A model generated the notes under the pieces. The model worked only from the letters and a program-made list of their open reading frames with translations, had not been told where the DNA came from and did no database searches. A stretch of DNA of 64,000 nt, from positions 19,247 through 83,246 of the forward strand of contig JADLBX010000009.1 in the NCBI GenBank assembly GCA_020847435.1, in the 5' to 3' direction. Positions 43,710-52,954 of the stretch are shown piece by piece. The first letter of the stretch is position 1; every line of letters begins with the position of its first letter. A program made the translations under genes and the position numbers. Source of the stretch: Anaerolineales bacterium (GTDB lineage: Bacteria > Chloroflexota > Anaerolineae > Anaerolineales > Villigracilaceae).

Positions 43710-44933
43710 ATGCTTAACGTCAACGAAATCCGCAAAGACTTTCCAATCCTCCAACGCAAGACGCACGACAGCGTTCCGTTGGTGTATTTGGATTCGACCG
43801 CCACCTCGCAAAAGCCGACGCCCGTCATCGAGGCGATGGACGCGTACTATCGCCGCTCGAACGCGAACATCCATCGCGGCGTCCACACGCTCGCCGAGGA
43901 AGCGACCGCCATGTATGAAGCGGCGCGCGAGAAGATAGCAAAATTCATCAACTCGCCTTCCGCGCGGCAAATTGTTTACACGCGCAACACGACCGAGTCG
44001 ATCAACCTCGTGGCGTACACTTGGGCGCGCGCAAATCTCAAAGCGGGCGACCTCGTCGTCCTCACCGAGATGGAACATCATTCCAACCTCGTGCCGTGGT
44101 TGATGTTGCAATCGGAACGCGGCGTCGAATTGGAATTCATCCCTGTGACGGAAGACGGCTTGCTGGATTTGGAAGCCTACAAAACGCTTCTTGCGCGGAC
44201 CCCGAAACTGGTCGCCTTTACACACATGAGCAACGTCCTCGGCACGATCAACCCCGCCGCAGACATCATCCGCATGGCGCATGAGGCTGGCGCAGTCACA
44301 CTCGTTGATGGCGCGCAATCCGTCCCGCACCTCAAAGTGGACATGCAAACCCTCGACGCGGACTTCTACGCCTTCTCCGCGCACAAAATGTGCGGACCGA
44401 CAGGCATCGGCGCGTTGTATGGCAAAGCCGAGTTGCTCGAAGCCATGCCTCCGTTCCTCGGCGGCGGCGACATGATCAAGGAAGTGAAACTCCGCTCGTT
44501 CAAGCCGAACACGCTTCCGCACAAATTCGAGGCTGGCACTCCCGCCATCGCGGAAGCCGTCGGTTTCGGCGCGGCGGTGGATTATCTGACGAAAGTCGGC
44601 ATGGAGAACATCGCCGCGCACGAACACGCCATCACCGAATACGCGCTCGAACGCTTGGAGGAAATCCCCGGCGTGAAGTTGTTTGGTCCCTCGGCGGATA
44701 AAAAGGGAGGCGTCGCTGCGTTCACCTTCGACGGCGTTCACCCTCACGACGTGGCGCAGATTTTGGACCGCGACGGCATCGCCGTCCGCGCGGGTCATCA
44801 CTGTGCTCAGCCATTGCACGAGAAATTCGGCATCCCTGCCACCAGCCGCGCTTCGTTTTATTTGTACAACACGAAAGAAGAAGTGGATCTGTTGGTGAAC
44901 GGGATTTACAAGGTGAAGGAGATGTTTGGTTAG
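43710..44933 (+). CDS. sufS: Cysteine desulfurase, SUF type
   Basis: The ATG at 43710 gives 407 residues; the earlier start lies in the repeat. It is a PLP enzyme that takes sulfur from cysteine. The PLP lysine is in FSAHKMCGPTGIG, the histidine of TEMEHHSNLVPW stacks on PLP, and the persulfide cysteine is in RAGHHCAQPLH. The end SRASFYLYNTKEEVD is normal. It is followed by sufU, its usual sulfur acceptor in Gram-positive-type SUF systems. Confidence 0.97.
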   Translation: MLNVNEIRKDFPILQRKTHDSVPLVYLDSTATSQKPTPVIEAMDAYYRRSNANIHRGVHTLAEEATAMYEAAREKIAKFINSPSARQIVYTRNTTESINLVAYTWARANLKAGDLVVLTEMEHHSNLVPWLMLQSERGVELEFIPVTEDGLLDLEAYKTLLARTPKLVAFTHMSNVLGTINPAADIIRMAHEAGAVTLVDGAQSVPHLKVDMQTLDADFYAFSAHKMCGPTGIGALYGKAELLEAMPPFLGGGDMIKEVKLRSFKPNTLPHKFEAGTPAIAEAVGFGAAVDYLTKVGMENIAAHEHAITEYALERLEEIPGVKLFGPSADKKGGVAAFTFDGVHPHDVAQILDRDGIAVRAGHHCAQPLHEKFGIPATSRASFYLYNTKEEVDLLVNGIYKVKEMFG

Positions 44934-44935
44934 AT

Positions 44936-45030
44936 AGCCGCGTGGTTTGTTAGTCGGATAGTCGCGGGTTTACAACGACTTTTCTGTTCTCGACTATCTG
45001 ATGATAAGACTATCCAACTATAGGACTAAC
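44936..45030. repeat. GGATAGTC / GACTATCC-type repeat between sufS and sufU
   Basis: GTTAGTCGGATAGTCG lies near 44950 and CGACTATCTG, AAGACTATCC, CTATAGGACTAAC lie near 44991-45030, forming a loose inverted set. The element runs up to the sufU start codon. Confidence 0.65.
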
Positions 45031-45426
45031 ATGGACGACCTCTATCGCGAAGTCATTATCGAACACTACAAAAATCCCTCCTATCGCGGTCACCTCGACC
45101 CGCACGATATTCAATTTGCGGACAACAACCCCCTGTGCGGCGACCATATCGAGATCACGCTCCAAACCGCCGCGGATGGGACGGTGAAAGACGCGCGCTT
45201 CGACGGTCATGGGTGCGCCATCTCGCAAGCCTCCGCCGACCTGCTCGTTGAATCCATCATTGGCAAGCCACTCGATGAAGTAAAGCAGTTGAACAAAGAG
45301 CATATCCTTGATATGCTCGGCATCGAATTGGGACCTGTCCGCTTGAAATGCGCGCTGTTGTCGCTCAAGGTGTTGAAGGCGGGGGTCTATGGCTTAGGTG
45401 AGGCAAGTGATTCTCTTGTGGAGTAA
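45031..45426 (+). CDS. sufU: SUF sulfur-transfer/scaffold protein SufU
   Basis: The ATG at 45031 is preferred over 45001, which lies inside the repeat. The 131-residue protein has the SufU/IscU zinc or cluster ligands C36, D38 (PLCGDHI), C62 (GHGCAIS) and C107 (LKCALL). SufU accepts sulfur from SufS and hands it to SufBCD. The insert between the second and third cysteine is of the SufU length. Confidence 0.95.
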   Translation: MDDLYREVIIEHYKNPSYRGHLDPHDIQFADNNPLCGDHIEITLQTAADGTVKDARFDGHGCAISQASADLLVESIIGKPLDEVKQLNKEHILDMLGIELGPVRLKCALLSLKVLKAGVYGLGEASDSLVE

Positions 45427-45430
45427 AAAC

Positions 45431-45494
45431 GTACACAGGTAAACACGTACACAGGTAAAACCGTGTCTACTTGTTTCCTTGTCTACTTGTATAC
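45431..45494. repeat. GTACACAGGTAAA repeat before the Rieske gene
   Basis: GTACACAGGTAAA occurs twice exactly (45431-45443 and 45447-45459), followed by the inverted CGTGTCTACTTGTTTCC and TTGTCTACTTGTATAC. Same family as 38052-38088. Confidence 0.75.
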
Positions 45495-45502
45495 TTTCCC
45501 CC

Positions 45503-45847
45503 ATGTTCAATTACACACAACAAACCGAAAACATCGAATTTTATGAAATCGTCCCCGCCTCGGAACTGCCGAACGGGGAGCGGCTTTTCGTCGAGATCGA
45601 AGGCAAATCGCTGGTGATTTTCAACATCGCCGGACAATACTTCTCGATTGCGGACATCTGCTCGCACGACGACGGTCCGCTGGGGGAGGGCGATCTTGAA
45701 GGCTTCAACATTATCTGTCCGCGGCATGGGGCGCAATTTGACGTCCGCACGGGAAAGGTTGTGGAATTACCTGCCGTGGAGGATATCCCCGCGTACCCAG
45801 TCCAAGTGCGGGACGGTACGGTTTTTGTGGGGATACCGCAAGAATAA
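45503..45847 (+). CDS. Rieske-type [2Fe-2S] ferredoxin of the SUF cluster
   Basis: The ATG at 45503 gives 114 residues. The cluster is held by C53 and H55 (CSHDDG) and by C72 and H75 (CPRHGAQFD). Small Rieske ferredoxins of this type occur in SUF operons of Actinobacteria and others, where they are thought to supply electrons. It ends the plus-strand cluster. The alternative is the NirD-like or dioxygenase-ferredoxin group, but the location favours a SUF role. Confidence 0.92.
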   Translation: MFNYTQQTENIEFYEIVPASELPNGERLFVEIEGKSLVIFNIAGQYFSIADICSHDDGPLGEGDLEGFNIICPRHGAQFDVRTGKVVELPAVEDIPAYPVQVRDGTVFVGIPQE

Positions 45848-45876
45848 TTGCACTTTGATTATGCTATACTAAACTC

Positions 45877-46086
45877 ATGGACGAGAATCATTTCCCTCGG
45901 TTGGATAAATCTGTTTTAACTGTCGTGTCCTCCTTTGAAGAAGCAGATAAGCAGGATAAGGCATACTGGCTTTCCAGAACGCCGTCTGAACGTCTTGCCT
46001 ATATGGAACTACTGCGGAGAATCAATTATGGATCTGCGGCTACCGCCCGACTTCAAAGAGTTCTTGAAATTGCTGAACGACCATGA
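45877..46086 (+). CDS. Small protein paired with a nucleotidyltransferase gene
   Basis: The 69-residue product reads RLDKSVLTVVSSFEEADKQDKAYW and TPSERLAYMELLRRINYGSAATARLQRVLEIAERP (both shown in parts). I recall small proteins of this pattern encoded directly before short nucleotidyltransferase genes in several phyla. Here the partner starts inside its end (46028) in another frame, but is broken. The pair resembles toxin-antitoxin-like modules; function is not established. Confidence 0.7.
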   Translation: MDENHFPRLDKSVLTVVSSFEEADKQDKAYWLSRTPSERLAYMELLRRINYGSAATARLQRVLEIAERP

Positions 46087-46198
46087 GGTTCGTTATTTGC
46101 TAATCGGGGGATTAGTTAACTTGAGGTCATGTCATGCTGAGCAAAGCGAAGCATCTCTACTTCGGAAGTCCAAGACCCTTCGCTGGTGCTCAGGGTGA
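46028..46198 (+). pseudogene. Truncated nucleotidyltransferase gene
   Basis: The reading frame begins LPPDFKEFLKLLNDHEVRYLLIGG, the start of a short nucleotidyltransferase fold, but after about 30 residues it runs into a repeat. The catalytic GxS and DxD region is missing, so the protein should be inactive. The break point is near 46115. Confidence 0.8.
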
Positions 46199-46201
46199 CA
46201 T
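46125..46201. repeat. TGTCATGCTGAGC / GCTCAGGGTGACA element breaking the nucleotidyltransferase gene
   Basis: The ends TGTCATGCTGAGC and GCTCAGGGTGACA are near-inverted. Elements with TGTCATNCTGAGC ends are widespread in bacteria. This copy sits at the point where the nucleotidyltransferase frame loses similarity. Confidence 0.65.
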
Positions 46202-46251
46202 ATTATCAGGCAATTCAGGTTAACCAGAAATACCTCAACGCGCGACTCTGC

Positions 46252-47127
46252 TCAGCCGCTGGTTGAGCCCAATTCTTTCAACCTTGCCAGTCGTTCGGGC
46301 TCTTTTTCTGCAAGCCAGATATCTTGCGATAAAACCTCATAGGCTTTTGCGAAGTAAGCGCGTGACTCCTTCGCGCGGTTCAGCGCCAACAGGCATTCCC
46401 CAATTTCTTCAAAAACATACCCATCGCTCTCGCCAGCCGATTCGATCTCGCATTTCAATTCTCGCTGGATGGTCAACGCTTCTTTGACGCGGTTGAGCGA
46501 CCGTAACGCGCGTGCCACGCACCAACGCGCGATGCGGATTTCGGTCACGCTTCCATTCGACCTTCGAGCTGACTCGGCTTTCGTGAACATTTCCAACGCG
46601 GACGCGTATTCGCCCAAGTCGTGATACGACCAGCCTGCGTTGTTGTACAACGACGCGAGCCAGCCGCGCGCGTTTTCCTGTCCCGACGATTCGGCTAACG
46701 CAATTGCGCGCAGGTTCAAGTCGAGGGAAGAAGCGGGTGGCGCGGCGAGGGCGAGCATGTGGAGCGCGTCCACCGCGTACGAGTCCTCGGTGAGTTTCGT
46801 CGCCGAATCCAGCGCTTGTTCGAAATACGGACGCGCATCATCTGGCAAACCCGACGAATTCAAGACCCTGCCGCGTTCGAGCAAATAGCGGACTTTGGCG
46901 CGCGATACCGACTCGCCGACTCGCCGTTCGACCTGATCGAGAGTCTGATGCGCTTTGGCGAACCGTTGTTGAAGCCCTTGCGCCCGCGCGATCTGCGTCA
47001 GCAATTCGAGGAATTCTGGCTCGTCGTCGGGGACTTGCAAAAGAATCTCGCGGAAGCGCCCTTCGGTCTTTTGCGGATTCGAATAATCCCAAATGGAATC
47101 GAAATCAGGGATTGTCTGCGATAACAT
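46252..47127 (-). CDS. TPR-repeat protein
   Basis: The 291-residue protein is helical, with several tetratricopeptide-like units (for example AKAHQTLDQVERRVGESVS, ARPYFEQALDSATKL and YASALEMFTKAESARRS). No membrane segment or catalytic motif is visible. It may hold together other proteins. Its start overlaps the end of the MFS transporter gene by 23 bp, so the two are coupled and may act together. Confidence 0.85.
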   Translation of the reverse strand: MLSQTIPDFDSIWDYSNPQKTEGRFREILLQVPDDEPEFLELLTQIARAQGLQQRFAKAHQTLDQVERRVGESVSRAKVRYLLERGRVLNSSGLPDDARPYFEQALDSATKLTEDSYAVDALHMLALAAPPASSLDLNLRAIALAESSGQENARGWLASLYNNAGWSYHDLGEYASALEMFTKAESARRSNGSVTEIRIARWCVARALRSLNRVKEALTIQRELKCEIESAGESDGYVFEEIGECLLALNRAKESRAYFAKAYEVLSQDIWLAEKEPERLARLKELGSTSG

Positions 47128-48355
47128 GCGGTTTCTCTTGCATGGCTTTGTTTTCCATGCTCATCACATCGGACGAGAATAACGCGACCGCGCCGAGCGC
47201 GGCGCACGATATGCCCGCGCCCACGAACCACGATTGGATTCCGATTGAGTCGGCGACGGGACCCGCCACAACCAACGCCAGCGGCGAGACAAGCATCGCC
47301 GCGCTGCGAATGAATGCGAACACTCGCCCTTGCATCTCAGGGACGATGGTCGCTTGCAACGTCGCGCCGAACGAGCCGTTGACGATGGGCAAGAGCAAAC
47401 CGACCATCGAATTTGCGACCAAGCCCACTAGGAATTGATCTTTCGATACGACGCCGATTACGATCGTGCAGAGTCCGCTCGCGATTAGCCCGACTTGCGC
47501 GGTGACGATCTTCCGCTTGAAGCCGCCCCACGCACCGAGGATGAGACCGCCCGCCACAGTCCCAACGGAGAACAACGAAAGCCAGAGGGCAAGTTGTTCC
47601 GCGTCGCCTTTGAAGTGGTTTGTGATCAGCAGAGGCGTAAGCGGTTCGGTGGCGGTGAAGAAAAAGTTGATGACCATCACCAACGAAAGCAGAATCACCA
47701 ACCCGCGCCACGTGATGATGTAGCGGAAGCCAGCCGTAAAGTCTTGCCAGAACGTGAGCGGCGCTTGTTCGTTTCGTTCGGGTTGCGGGATGGCGATGAA
47801 GAAAAGGATCGTCACCGCGAGCAGGGCAGTGGATACGTCAATTGCGAGGATGCCCTGCATGGGCAGAATCGAAAGCAGGAGCGCGCCGAGCGGCGCCGAA
47901 ATGATGTTCAGTCCGCCGTACAGCGCTTGGTTGAATCCCTGCACCCGCGCGAGTTGGTCTTTCGGAACGAGCATCACCGCCGACGCGCCGAATGCAAATT
48001 CGTGAAAGCCTCCAGCCACCGCGCGGATGAGCAAAGCAAGATAGATGTGCCAGGTTTGCACAACGCCGAACGCGAACAATGCCGCAAGCGCAACCGTCGT
48101 CACTGCCACCGTTGAATCCGCCGCAATCATGATGAACTTGCGGTTGCCGCGGTCTACCCATGTGCCGATGATCGGCGAAAGCAAAACTTGCGGCAACAGT
48201 CCCATCATCGAAGCGAACGCCAGCGTAGTCGCAGAGTTCGTGGTTGTCGTCAAATACCAAATGATGGCGAACTGCACCAATTGACTGCCGAGCAAAGATA
48301 GCGCCTGCCCAGCCCAAAGCGTGTAATAACGAGTCGCCCAGCGTTTGTTTTCCAT
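47105..48355 (-). CDS. Major facilitator superfamily transporter
   Basis: The 416-residue protein has about 12 membrane segments. The N-terminal part shows LLGSQLVQFAIIWYL and the cytoplasmic loop GTWVDRGNRKFI, typical of MFS exporters of the MFS_3/enterobactin-exporter type (drug or siderophore efflux). The substrate is unknown. It is coupled to the downstream TPR gene. The 174-bp gap to the MalT-like gene holds two hairpins. Confidence 0.88.
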   Translation of the reverse strand: MENKRWATRYYTLWAGQALSLLGSQLVQFAIIWYLTTTTNSATTLAFASMMGLLPQVLLSPIIGTWVDRGNRKFIMIAADSTVAVTTVALAALFAFGVVQTWHIYLALLIRAVAGGFHEFAFGASAVMLVPKDQLARVQGFNQALYGGLNIISAPLGALLLSILPMQGILAIDVSTALLAVTILFFIAIPQPERNEQAPLTFWQDFTAGFRYIITWRGLVILLSLVMVINFFFTATEPLTPLLITNHFKGDAEQLALWLSLFSVGTVAGGLILGAWGGFKRKIVTAQVGLIASGLCTIVIGVVSKDQFLVGLVANSMVGLLLPIVNGSFGATLQATIVPEMQGRVFAFIRSAAMLVSPLALVVAGPVADSIGIQSWFVGAGISCAALGAVALFSSDVMSMENKAMQEKPHVIADNP

Positions 48356-48441
48356 GCCCCAACTTTACCGAGAACGCCTCGATTTTGGAGGCGCCGAAAG
48401 ATGTATTTTGTGTGTATTTTCATAGATCACAAAAACAGGTT

Positions 48442-48466
48442 CTTGACGCAGTTGCACTGCGTCAAG
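48442..48466. repeat. 25-bp palindrome with one-base centre
   Basis: Arms CTTGACGCAGTT and CACTGCGTCAAG (one mismatched pair) around a single G. It is close in sequence to the core of 24512-24542. A second inverted repeat (GGGCGACA to TGTCGCCC, 48469-48507) follows. Confidence 0.8.
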
Positions 48467-48529
48467 GCGGGCGACACGATTTGCCAAGCAAATCGAACTG
48501 TCGCCCGAACTTTAGTTTTATTTGTATTT

Positions 48530-51040
48530 TTATTGCGATTGATGGAAATGTTGGATCGCTTGCGCGCGGTTATGAACGCCCAACTTTTGATACAGGTTGG
48601 CGACGTGCCGCTTCAACGTCCCCTCGGCGATGAAGAGTCGCTCCGCCAATTCTTGATTGGATAAGCCGATCGCCAGCAATTGCAGGATTTCTTTTTCACG
48701 CCGCGTCAAACCCGGACCTTGAGCCTGACTCGCATTTCCCCCAGCCTGCTCTACCTTTCGAATAAACCCGACTTGATTGAGGCGCGGCAGGATGTCCGCG
48801 ATCTGTTTGCGCGCCTCCACAAACGGACGGACAACGCCTCCCGCTTGCGCCAACTTGACCGCTTCGTTGAGCGCTTTTGTCGCGCGCTGTTTCTGGTTGA
48901 GTTGACTCAAGCACGCGCTGTGCCAGATCAACGCTTCGATGCGGAAGATCGTAAACTCCAAGCCGCTCAAAAGTTTCAAGGTCTTGGCGAACTCCGCATG
49001 AGCTTCGTGGATGGCGTTCGCCGCAAGCAATGTTTTTCCCTTGATCAACGAAAAATAATAAGGATACGGAGCTTCGCCGTATTTTTTCAACGTTTGAAGC
49101 CATTGGCGGGCGGAGTCGAGGTCGCCCTCTTGCAGGGCGAATTGCACGCGCTGGCGGATGATGGAGCGAAGCACGTTGTTATCTTGCAGACCGCGCGCGA
49201 GCGTATCGGCGGCGTCGAGATCGGCTTGCGCTTTTTCCCGACTGTTCATGGCTCGATGAATTTGCGCGCGTTGGAGCAATACCCGCGCTTGAATGACCGC
49301 CTGATTTGTTTCGATACACAAGTCAATGGCGCGGTTGGCGCAATCGAGGGCTTCTTTCAGTTGGTTTTTCTGGAAGGCGATACGCGACAGCGTCCAATAC
49401 CAATCGCTCGCCTCGGGGATGTTCTGGCGATAATTCCGCAACGCCTCTTTACAGGCTGATTCCGCATCCGCCAGCCGCGCTTGCAGATATAAAACGTCCA
49501 CCAGATTGGCAAACGCAGATAACGAAATGAACGCGTTGCCTTCCGCCTCCGCCAGCGCGAGCGAAGACCGAAAACTTTGCTCCGCCTGGAAGAGTTGGAG
49601 CGCCATCTTTTGCGCCGCGCCCAGCCCAAACGAAACATAGGTTTGGATGAACGGGTCTTTCGCCTCTTTCGTCCGTTGCGCCTTTCGCATGAACTTCATC
49701 GCCTCTTCGGGCTGGTGAGTCATTGCGGCGTGGAGGGCGCGCAAGACGAGGAACTCGCTCCGCATATTTTTTTCGAGGTAGTTCCCCAATCGGTCGAAAT
49801 AGGATTGCGCGTCGTTTTGCAGGTTTGAATCGAGTAACAGCCAGATCTGGGTCAGGCAGAGGCGCGGGAAACGCCAAATGGTCGACTCAGGCAGACGGTC
49901 CAGCCAGCGGCGGAGGGCGACCAGTTCTCCCCGTTTCAGAAAGTCAGGCGCGAGAGTCGCAATGAGGCGCGCGGCGGATTCGTCGTCTGCAATTGCAAAC
50001 GCGTGAGGGATGGCTTCGACGGCGAATCCGTTTTGTTCGAGCCAGTGAAAAGATTTGCGATGCAATTCAACGACGCGTTCGGGGTAAGCGCTTTGCAGTT
50101 TTGCCTGCAAAAATTCACGGAACAATGGATGATATTGATGCCGCTTGTCCACCGCGCTGATGAACAAATTGGACTTTTCGAGATGGGCGAGTATTTTGCC
50201 AGCGTTGCCGGCAAACACGGATTTGCATTGCGCGGCTGAAAATTTTTCGAGAACCGAGGTGTTGAGCAAAAAAGTTTGCACGTCTTTCGGCTGACGATTG
50301 AAGACCTCGGTGAGGAAATAATCGGTGACAAACTGCCGCTCGTTGGGGTTGGGGATGGGCTGGCTGGCGTCGGCTTGAAGCGACAAGCCTGCCATCTGTA
50401 AGCCCGCGACCCATCCTTGCGTATGTTGCGCGAGGTGGTCCAGTTGGCGATCCGATAATTTCAGTCCCATTACTTGATTTAAAAACAATCTCGCTTCTTC
50501 GCCCGTAAATCGAAGTTCGTCCAAGTGGAATTCACGCAACTGGTCGCGCGCTCTCAGCCTTGCCAGCGGCAGGGGAGGGGTTTCACGCGTCACAATGACG
50601 ATGTGCAAGGTCGGCGGGATGTGCTCGAGCAGGTATTCCATCGCCGCGTGGATGGCTTCGTCGAAAATCAGATGATAGTCGTCGAGGACGAGCGTGACGG
50701 CGTCGTTGTTGTCGAATTGATTGATGATGTCGGTGAGAATGTTTTTGACGTCGCGCTGACCCGACGGCGCGCGCAATTTCAAGCCCGCGACCTGCAAAGC
50801 GGCGATAACTCCGTTGATAAAACGGATGGGATCGTTATCATCGTTGTCGAGCGCGAGCCACGCCCCTCGCGTTTTGCTGGACGCCAGCCATTCAAGCGCG
50901 AGCGTCGTTTTGCCTGACCCCGCAGGCGCGGACACGATCGTCAGCGGGCGGCGATCTGTGAAGGATTTCGTCAGCCGCGGGCGCGGGACGATGGGCTGTC
51001 TCAAATTCGGCGGTCGGAGTTTGGTCCTTGGAATGGGCAT
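48530..51040 (-). CDS. MalT-like LuxR-family ATP-dependent regulator
   Basis: The 836-residue protein from the ATG at 51040 (an upstream in-frame ATG at 51088 is possible) belongs to the LAL/MalT group. The Walker A is APAGSGKTT near residue 40, and the Walker B lies in TLVLDDYHLI. A long helical TPR-like region covers about 400-760. The C-terminal LuxR helix-turn-helix reads LTRREKEILQLLAIG and GTLKRHVANLYQKLGV. Such regulators bind DNA after sensing a small ligand and ATP. The target is not clear. It may control the MFS and TPR genes that follow. Confidence 0.93.
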   Translation of the reverse strand: MPIPRTKLRPPNLRQPIVPRPRLTKSFTDRRPLTIVSAPAGSGKTTLALEWLASSKTRGAWLALDNDDNDPIRFINGVIAALQVAGLKLRAPSGQRDVKNILTDIINQFDNNDAVTLVLDDYHLIFDEAIHAAMEYLLEHIPPTLHIVIVTRETPPLPLARLRARDQLREFHLDELRFTGEEARLFLNQVMGLKLSDRQLDHLAQHTQGWVAGLQMAGLSLQADASQPIPNPNERQFVTDYFLTEVFNRQPKDVQTFLLNTSVLEKFSAAQCKSVFAGNAGKILAHLEKSNLFISAVDKRHQYHPLFREFLQAKLQSAYPERVVELHRKSFHWLEQNGFAVEAIPHAFAIADDESAARLIATLAPDFLKRGELVALRRWLDRLPESTIWRFPRLCLTQIWLLLDSNLQNDAQSYFDRLGNYLEKNMRSEFLVLRALHAAMTHQPEEAMKFMRKAQRTKEAKDPFIQTYVSFGLGAAQKMALQLFQAEQSFRSSLALAEAEGNAFISLSAFANLVDVLYLQARLADAESACKEALRNYRQNIPEASDWYWTLSRIAFQKNQLKEALDCANRAIDLCIETNQAVIQARVLLQRAQIHRAMNSREKAQADLDAADTLARGLQDNNVLRSIIRQRVQFALQEGDLDSARQWLQTLKKYGEAPYPYYFSLIKGKTLLAANAIHEAHAEFAKTLKLLSGLEFTIFRIEALIWHSACLSQLNQKQRATKALNEAVKLAQAGGVVRPFVEARKQIADILPRLNQVGFIRKVEQAGGNASQAQGPGLTRREKEILQLLAIGLSNQELAERLFIAEGTLKRHVANLYQKLGVHNRAQAIQHFHQSQ

Positions 51041-51157
51041 ATTGCACTGGTTGAAAGTGTAGCATGGAATGAATAAATCATCACCCATCCTGCAGAATCA
51101 TATTTTGATAGGCACGCGGCAGTATAATGGCAGTGCAGATTGACATGAGGTAAATTT

Positions 51158-52219
51158 ATGAAACGCTTTGCCTCCCTCGCTATCCTCTCGATTATTCTCG
51201 CCGCTTGTGCTCCTGTCTCATCGCCGACCGCGCCGACTCTCTCCCCAACTGACACTCCGCAACCGACAGCCACCTCCCAACCGACGAACACTCCCGAGCC
51301 AACAGCCACCCCAGAGGGATTCAGGGAAAGTAATGGCTCAATACAAGTCTGGAAAGACGGCAAGTGGGTTGAGCTCCAAATCCCCGATACGCCTTGGAAA
51401 TACAAACCCGAAGAGTCGAGTAGTATTGTCATTAAAGACAATGGGGTAGTTTTGCAAGTTAAGCTAAACGGCTTCCAAACCCCCGACGGCGGTAACGTTA
51501 TCGATATTGCCGGCTATAACAAAGAAACGGGAGAGTGGGACGTTAAACCATTTTCGGTTACCCGAACTAATCCACTACAAAATGTTGAACTTTACGAAAG
51601 AAATAACAGGTTTGACTGGGGCACAACTCCCTCAAATGTCAACGTTCTTTCCTCAGGAATTACTCTCCTGGGTTTAAGGACGACGGATAAATCCGGGGAA
51701 ATGGGTGTTGAGTTTATGGTTTTATATAAAGGTAATGTAATAGTTTTATCGCCCGAAGAGATTTGGGAAAACGCCTACAACCAAGCCGCTGGAAAACCGA
51801 TTAGTAAGATAATTGATAAAAATGGTTTAGACTTGGGGCTGGTGAATAATTTACTTGAATTTGCCCGCAGAAATAACAGTGTAGGCCGCGATAATTTTAT
51901 ACCTGCATACCTGAAGTTTGATGTTCCACAAAGAAACGCCACACTCAAAAGCTGTAACTTTACCTGGGATGGTGAATTTAGGCCAAGGTTTGTGGAGTGG
52001 TGCAGGGATCAAATCGAAAAAGGGCCGAATAGAAAAATAATAAATAAAGACAATATAGACTGGATATTTTTACATCAGCCAAACCCCATTGTTCTTGATA
52101 AAAACTACGATTACGTTCTCGACGAAGAGTATGTTTTGGACGATTTGGCGGGCATGTGGGATGTTAACGGGGTGATCAAGGTAGTCGGTGCTTTCTTGGG
52201 AATGGTTTTTCTACGGTAG
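51158..52219 (+). CDS. Lipoprotein of unknown function, possible chimera
   Basis: The 353-residue product has a lipobox LAAC with acceptor C17 and a Thr/Pro-rich linker like that of other lipoproteins in the window. From about 51330 the DNA becomes markedly AT-richer and the codons differ (many AAT, AAA, GTT and TTT). The mature domain has no motif I know. A TATAAT at 51123-51128 precedes it. The sharp change suggests that a foreign domain joined a local lipoprotein signal. Confidence 0.75.
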   Translation: MKRFASLAILSIILAACAPVSSPTAPTLSPTDTPQPTATSQPTNTPEPTATPEGFRESNGSIQVWKDGKWVELQIPDTPWKYKPEESSSIVIKDNGVVLQVKLNGFQTPDGGNVIDIAGYNKETGEWDVKPFSVTRTNPLQNVELYERNNRFDWGTTPSNVNVLSSGITLLGLRTTDKSGEMGVEFMVLYKGNVIVLSPEEIWENAYNQAAGKPISKIIDKNGLDLGLVNNLLEFARRNNSVGRDNFIPAYLKFDVPQRNATLKSCNFTWDGEFRPRFVEWCRDQIEKGPNRKIINKDNIDWIFLHQPNPIVLDKNYDYVLDEEYVLDDLAGMWDVNGVIKVVGAFLGMVFLR

Positions 52220-52276
52220 ATTCTGTGCGCCGCTCTTGACTGGCGGTATCAACTTACCTGATAATGACTAGTGTAG

Positions 52277-52954
52277 ATGAAAACAAGACTGTTGCTTTTT
52301 TCTTTTTTTGTTTTCCTAATCGGATTTGCGGTTTATCTTTTGGTCTTACTCGGGGAAAACCCCGATAAAGTCAAACTTCCCGAGGTTGTTCGGCCGTCAG
52401 GGAAAGATGTTGCTTTTGGCGAAATTATTTTGAACGCACCCGGGAGAGACACCAGCCTTCCTTACGAAGTCCTTGTTTTGAGTAAGGTTTTTTTGAGAGA
52501 CCACAAATCTTATCTCAGCAACGATGGGAGGACGCCAATGGTTGATTTGGAACTTGGCTTTGTGAAAAATGGAGAGGAAAAGAACCTTTTTGTCACAATG
52601 GTAGGAAAGGTGAGTTATCGGACGACAAGGCTTGATTCTGGGGGTATTGAAACTGAAGAAAATGGAGTTGTTGACGTTGATTCCATCGAATATGTCAAGG
52701 GTGATAGCCTATCGGTTAATTTGGAGTATGTTACAGACAGCAGAGCCTCAATGAAGTATTTTGAAAACAGCTGTTCTTCGCAAAACAGCGCATATGTAGT
52801 GTGTGGTTATTTACCCTTTGGCTACGGGCGTGAGGTTTTTACAAAAGAGGAGATTAATGGGAAAATAGCGGTTGGGGGGACAAAGTTTTCACCTTCGCAA
52901 GTGTTGGTTTCCGGCTTTACGCGGAGCTTGCAATATCCAAACCATTATGATTAG
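52277..52954 (+). CDS. Unknown membrane-anchored protein
   Basis: The 225-residue protein has one N-terminal membrane segment (about 4-26) and an exposed, beta-rich domain. The DNA is AT-rich like the preceding domain. I find no known motif. Two cysteine pairs near the end (CSSQNSAYVVC) may form a disulfide. It overlaps the next gene by 8 bp, so the two are probably co-translated. Confidence 0.7.
   Translation: MKTRLLLFSFFVFLIGFAVYLLVLLGENPDKVKLPEVVRPSGKDVAFGEIILNAPGRDTSLPYEVLVLSKVFLRDHKSYLSNDGRTPMVDLELGFVKNGEEKNLFVTMVGKVSYRTTRLDSGGIETEENGVVDVDSIEYVKGDSLSVNLEYVTDSRASMKYFENSCSSQNSAYVVCGYLPFGYGREVFTKEEINGKIAVGGTKFSPSQVLVSGFTRSLQYPNHYD

Noticed and set aside
43695..44819. Long open frame opposite sufS
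   Set aside because: It is the complement of a well-supported cysteine desulfurase and its translation is rich in Arg, His and Asp with no motif, as expected from a shadow frame in GC-rich DNA.
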